Source of the DNA: Robiginitomaculum sp.
GTDB lineage: Bacteria; Pseudomonadota; Alphaproteobacteria; Caulobacterales; Maricaulaceae
Direction: 5' to 3'
NCBI GenBank assembly: GCA_002733735.2
Contig: NVWT02000010.1
Location: forward strand, 8,474-16,035
Length of the DNA: 7,562 nt
The position numbers were made by a program, and so were the translations under genes. The notes under the pieces are model-generated. The model worked only from the letters and a program-made list of their open reading frames with translations. It had not been told where the DNA came from and did no database searches. Positions 7,077 to 7,562 of this stretch are shown piece after piece; positions within the stretch are counted from its first letter, which is position 1; each line of letters opens with the position of its first letter.

Positions 7077-7122
7077 GAAAAGCGAAGCAATTTTTTACAC
7101 CTGCGACATGAAGGGGCTTTTC
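7077..7122. repeat. Inverted repeat GAAAAGC/GCTTTTC in the divergent intergenic region
   Basis: Perfect 7-bp arms at 7077-7083 and 7116-7122 are separated by 32 nt. They lie in the 121-nt gap (7026-7146) between the divergent lactonase and Rieske genes. The same gap holds a direct repeat ACATGAA (7073-7079 and 7106-7112) and an 8-bp palindrome CAGATCTG (7037-7044). The gap must contain promoters for both genes, so these could be regulator sites, but arms this short also occur by chance. I could not pick convincing -35/-10 pairs for either gene. Confidence 0.3.
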
Positions 7123-7146
7123 GTTACAGAAGAACCCGCTTAAAGT

Positions 7147-7562
7147 ATGCTTATGTATTTATCTGGTCTTTGGTATTTTGGTGCACTTAGCGGGCAATTA
7201 AAACCCGGTCAACACATGCATATAGAGCTGCTCGGGCAGCCGGTATTGTTGGCAAGAGGTTTTGATGGCGAAGTTTTTGCTTTGCGTGATATTTGTCCGC
7301 ATCGGGGAATATTGCTCTCCAGTGGGCGGTTATTGGAAAAAGACGGCAAAACACAAGTAGAGTGCCCATACCATGGATGGCGGTTCGGCATTGATGGTAA
7401 GTGCGCTGGAATTCCGTCTTTGACCAAGGAGCAATCTTCAAGGCGTGATTTAAGCAAAATTGCAACAAAGAACTTTCAGGTTTGTGAGCAACAAGGCTTG
7501 ATCTGGATATATCAAGGTGATGAAAAACCAGATGAAAAACCGATATGGCTTGACCTTGTGGG
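7147..7562 (+). CDS. Rieske [2Fe-2S] aromatic-ring-hydroxylating oxygenase alpha subunit-like protein, 5' part
   Basis: The frame is open from ATG 7147 to the window edge (138 complete codons) and has no stop, so the gene is cut on the right. An in-frame TAA at 7141-7143 limits the start to 7147 or the second ATG at 7153; neither has a strong ribosome site. The protein opens MLMYLSGLWYFGALSGQLKPG, the usual start of non-haem iron oxygenase large subunits. It carries the Rieske cluster ligands: Cys50 and His52 in ICPHRG, and Cys73 and His76 in CPYHGW. His52 and Cys73 are separated by 20 residues, slightly more than the common 15-17, because of a charged loop (EKDGKTQ). A GIPSL segment follows, as in this family. 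The catalytic mononuclear-iron domain would lie beyond the edge, so the substrate cannot be guessed. It is transcribed divergently from the lactonase gene. Confidence 0.92.
   Translation, partial: MLMYLSGLWYFGALSGQLKPGQHMHIELLGQPVLLARGFDGEVFALRDICPHRGILLSSGRLLEKDGKTQVECPYHGWRFGIDGKCAGIPSLTKEQSSRRDLSKIATKNFQVCEQQGLIWIYQGDEKPDEKPIWLDLV

Noticed and set aside
7187..7468. Two overlapping minus-strand open frames near the right edge
   Set aside because: Both lie opposite the Rieske domain, whose Cys/His ligand motifs show that the plus strand is coding there.

Overview
This 7.56 kb window looks like ordinary chromosome from an alphaproteobacterium of moderate to low GC (judged by eye, not counted). 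The pointers are the lytic transglycosylase/Smr pair facing the hslV-hslU pair, an HslV whose catalytic threonine follows a short N-terminal extension, and a PfkB kinase of the type usually annotated as adenosine kinase in this class. The order or genus cannot be fixed from the sequence alone. I see no insertion sequence, tRNA, rRNA, CRISPR array, integrase or phage gene.

Layout. Positions 1-1052 hold two plus-strand genes: the 3' half of an MltA-type lytic transglycosylase (cut by the left edge) and, 2 nt later, a Smr-domain protein. They run head-on into a block of five minus-strand genes filling 1067-7025. Read in the direction of transcription, this block is: a membrane-anchored paraoxonase-like lactonase/arylesterase; a PfkB sugar/nucleoside kinase joined to it by a 1-nt TAATG overlap; a membrane-bound HAMP-GGDEF-EAL cyclic-di-GMP protein; and hslV and hslU, the peptidase and ATPase of the HslUV protease. 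A 121-nt divergent region (7026-7146) separates this block from a plus-strand Rieske [2Fe-2S] oxygenase gene that starts at 7147 and is cut by the right edge.

How the genes work together. HslV and HslU form one protease, and a good sigma-32-type heat-shock promoter sits in the 88-nt gap upstream of hslV. The lactonase and kinase overlap and are probably translationally coupled; their shared substrate, if any, is unknown. The cyclic-di-GMP gene is probably its own unit. MltA (peptidoglycan cleavage) and Smr (nucleic-acid-related) are adjacent without an obvious common pathway. No stretch longer than about 120 nt lacks a gene.

No wholly new system is evident. The observation most worth follow-up is the bacterial PON-type propeller, with its calcium and histidine residues and its cysteine pair, coupled to a PfkB kinase.
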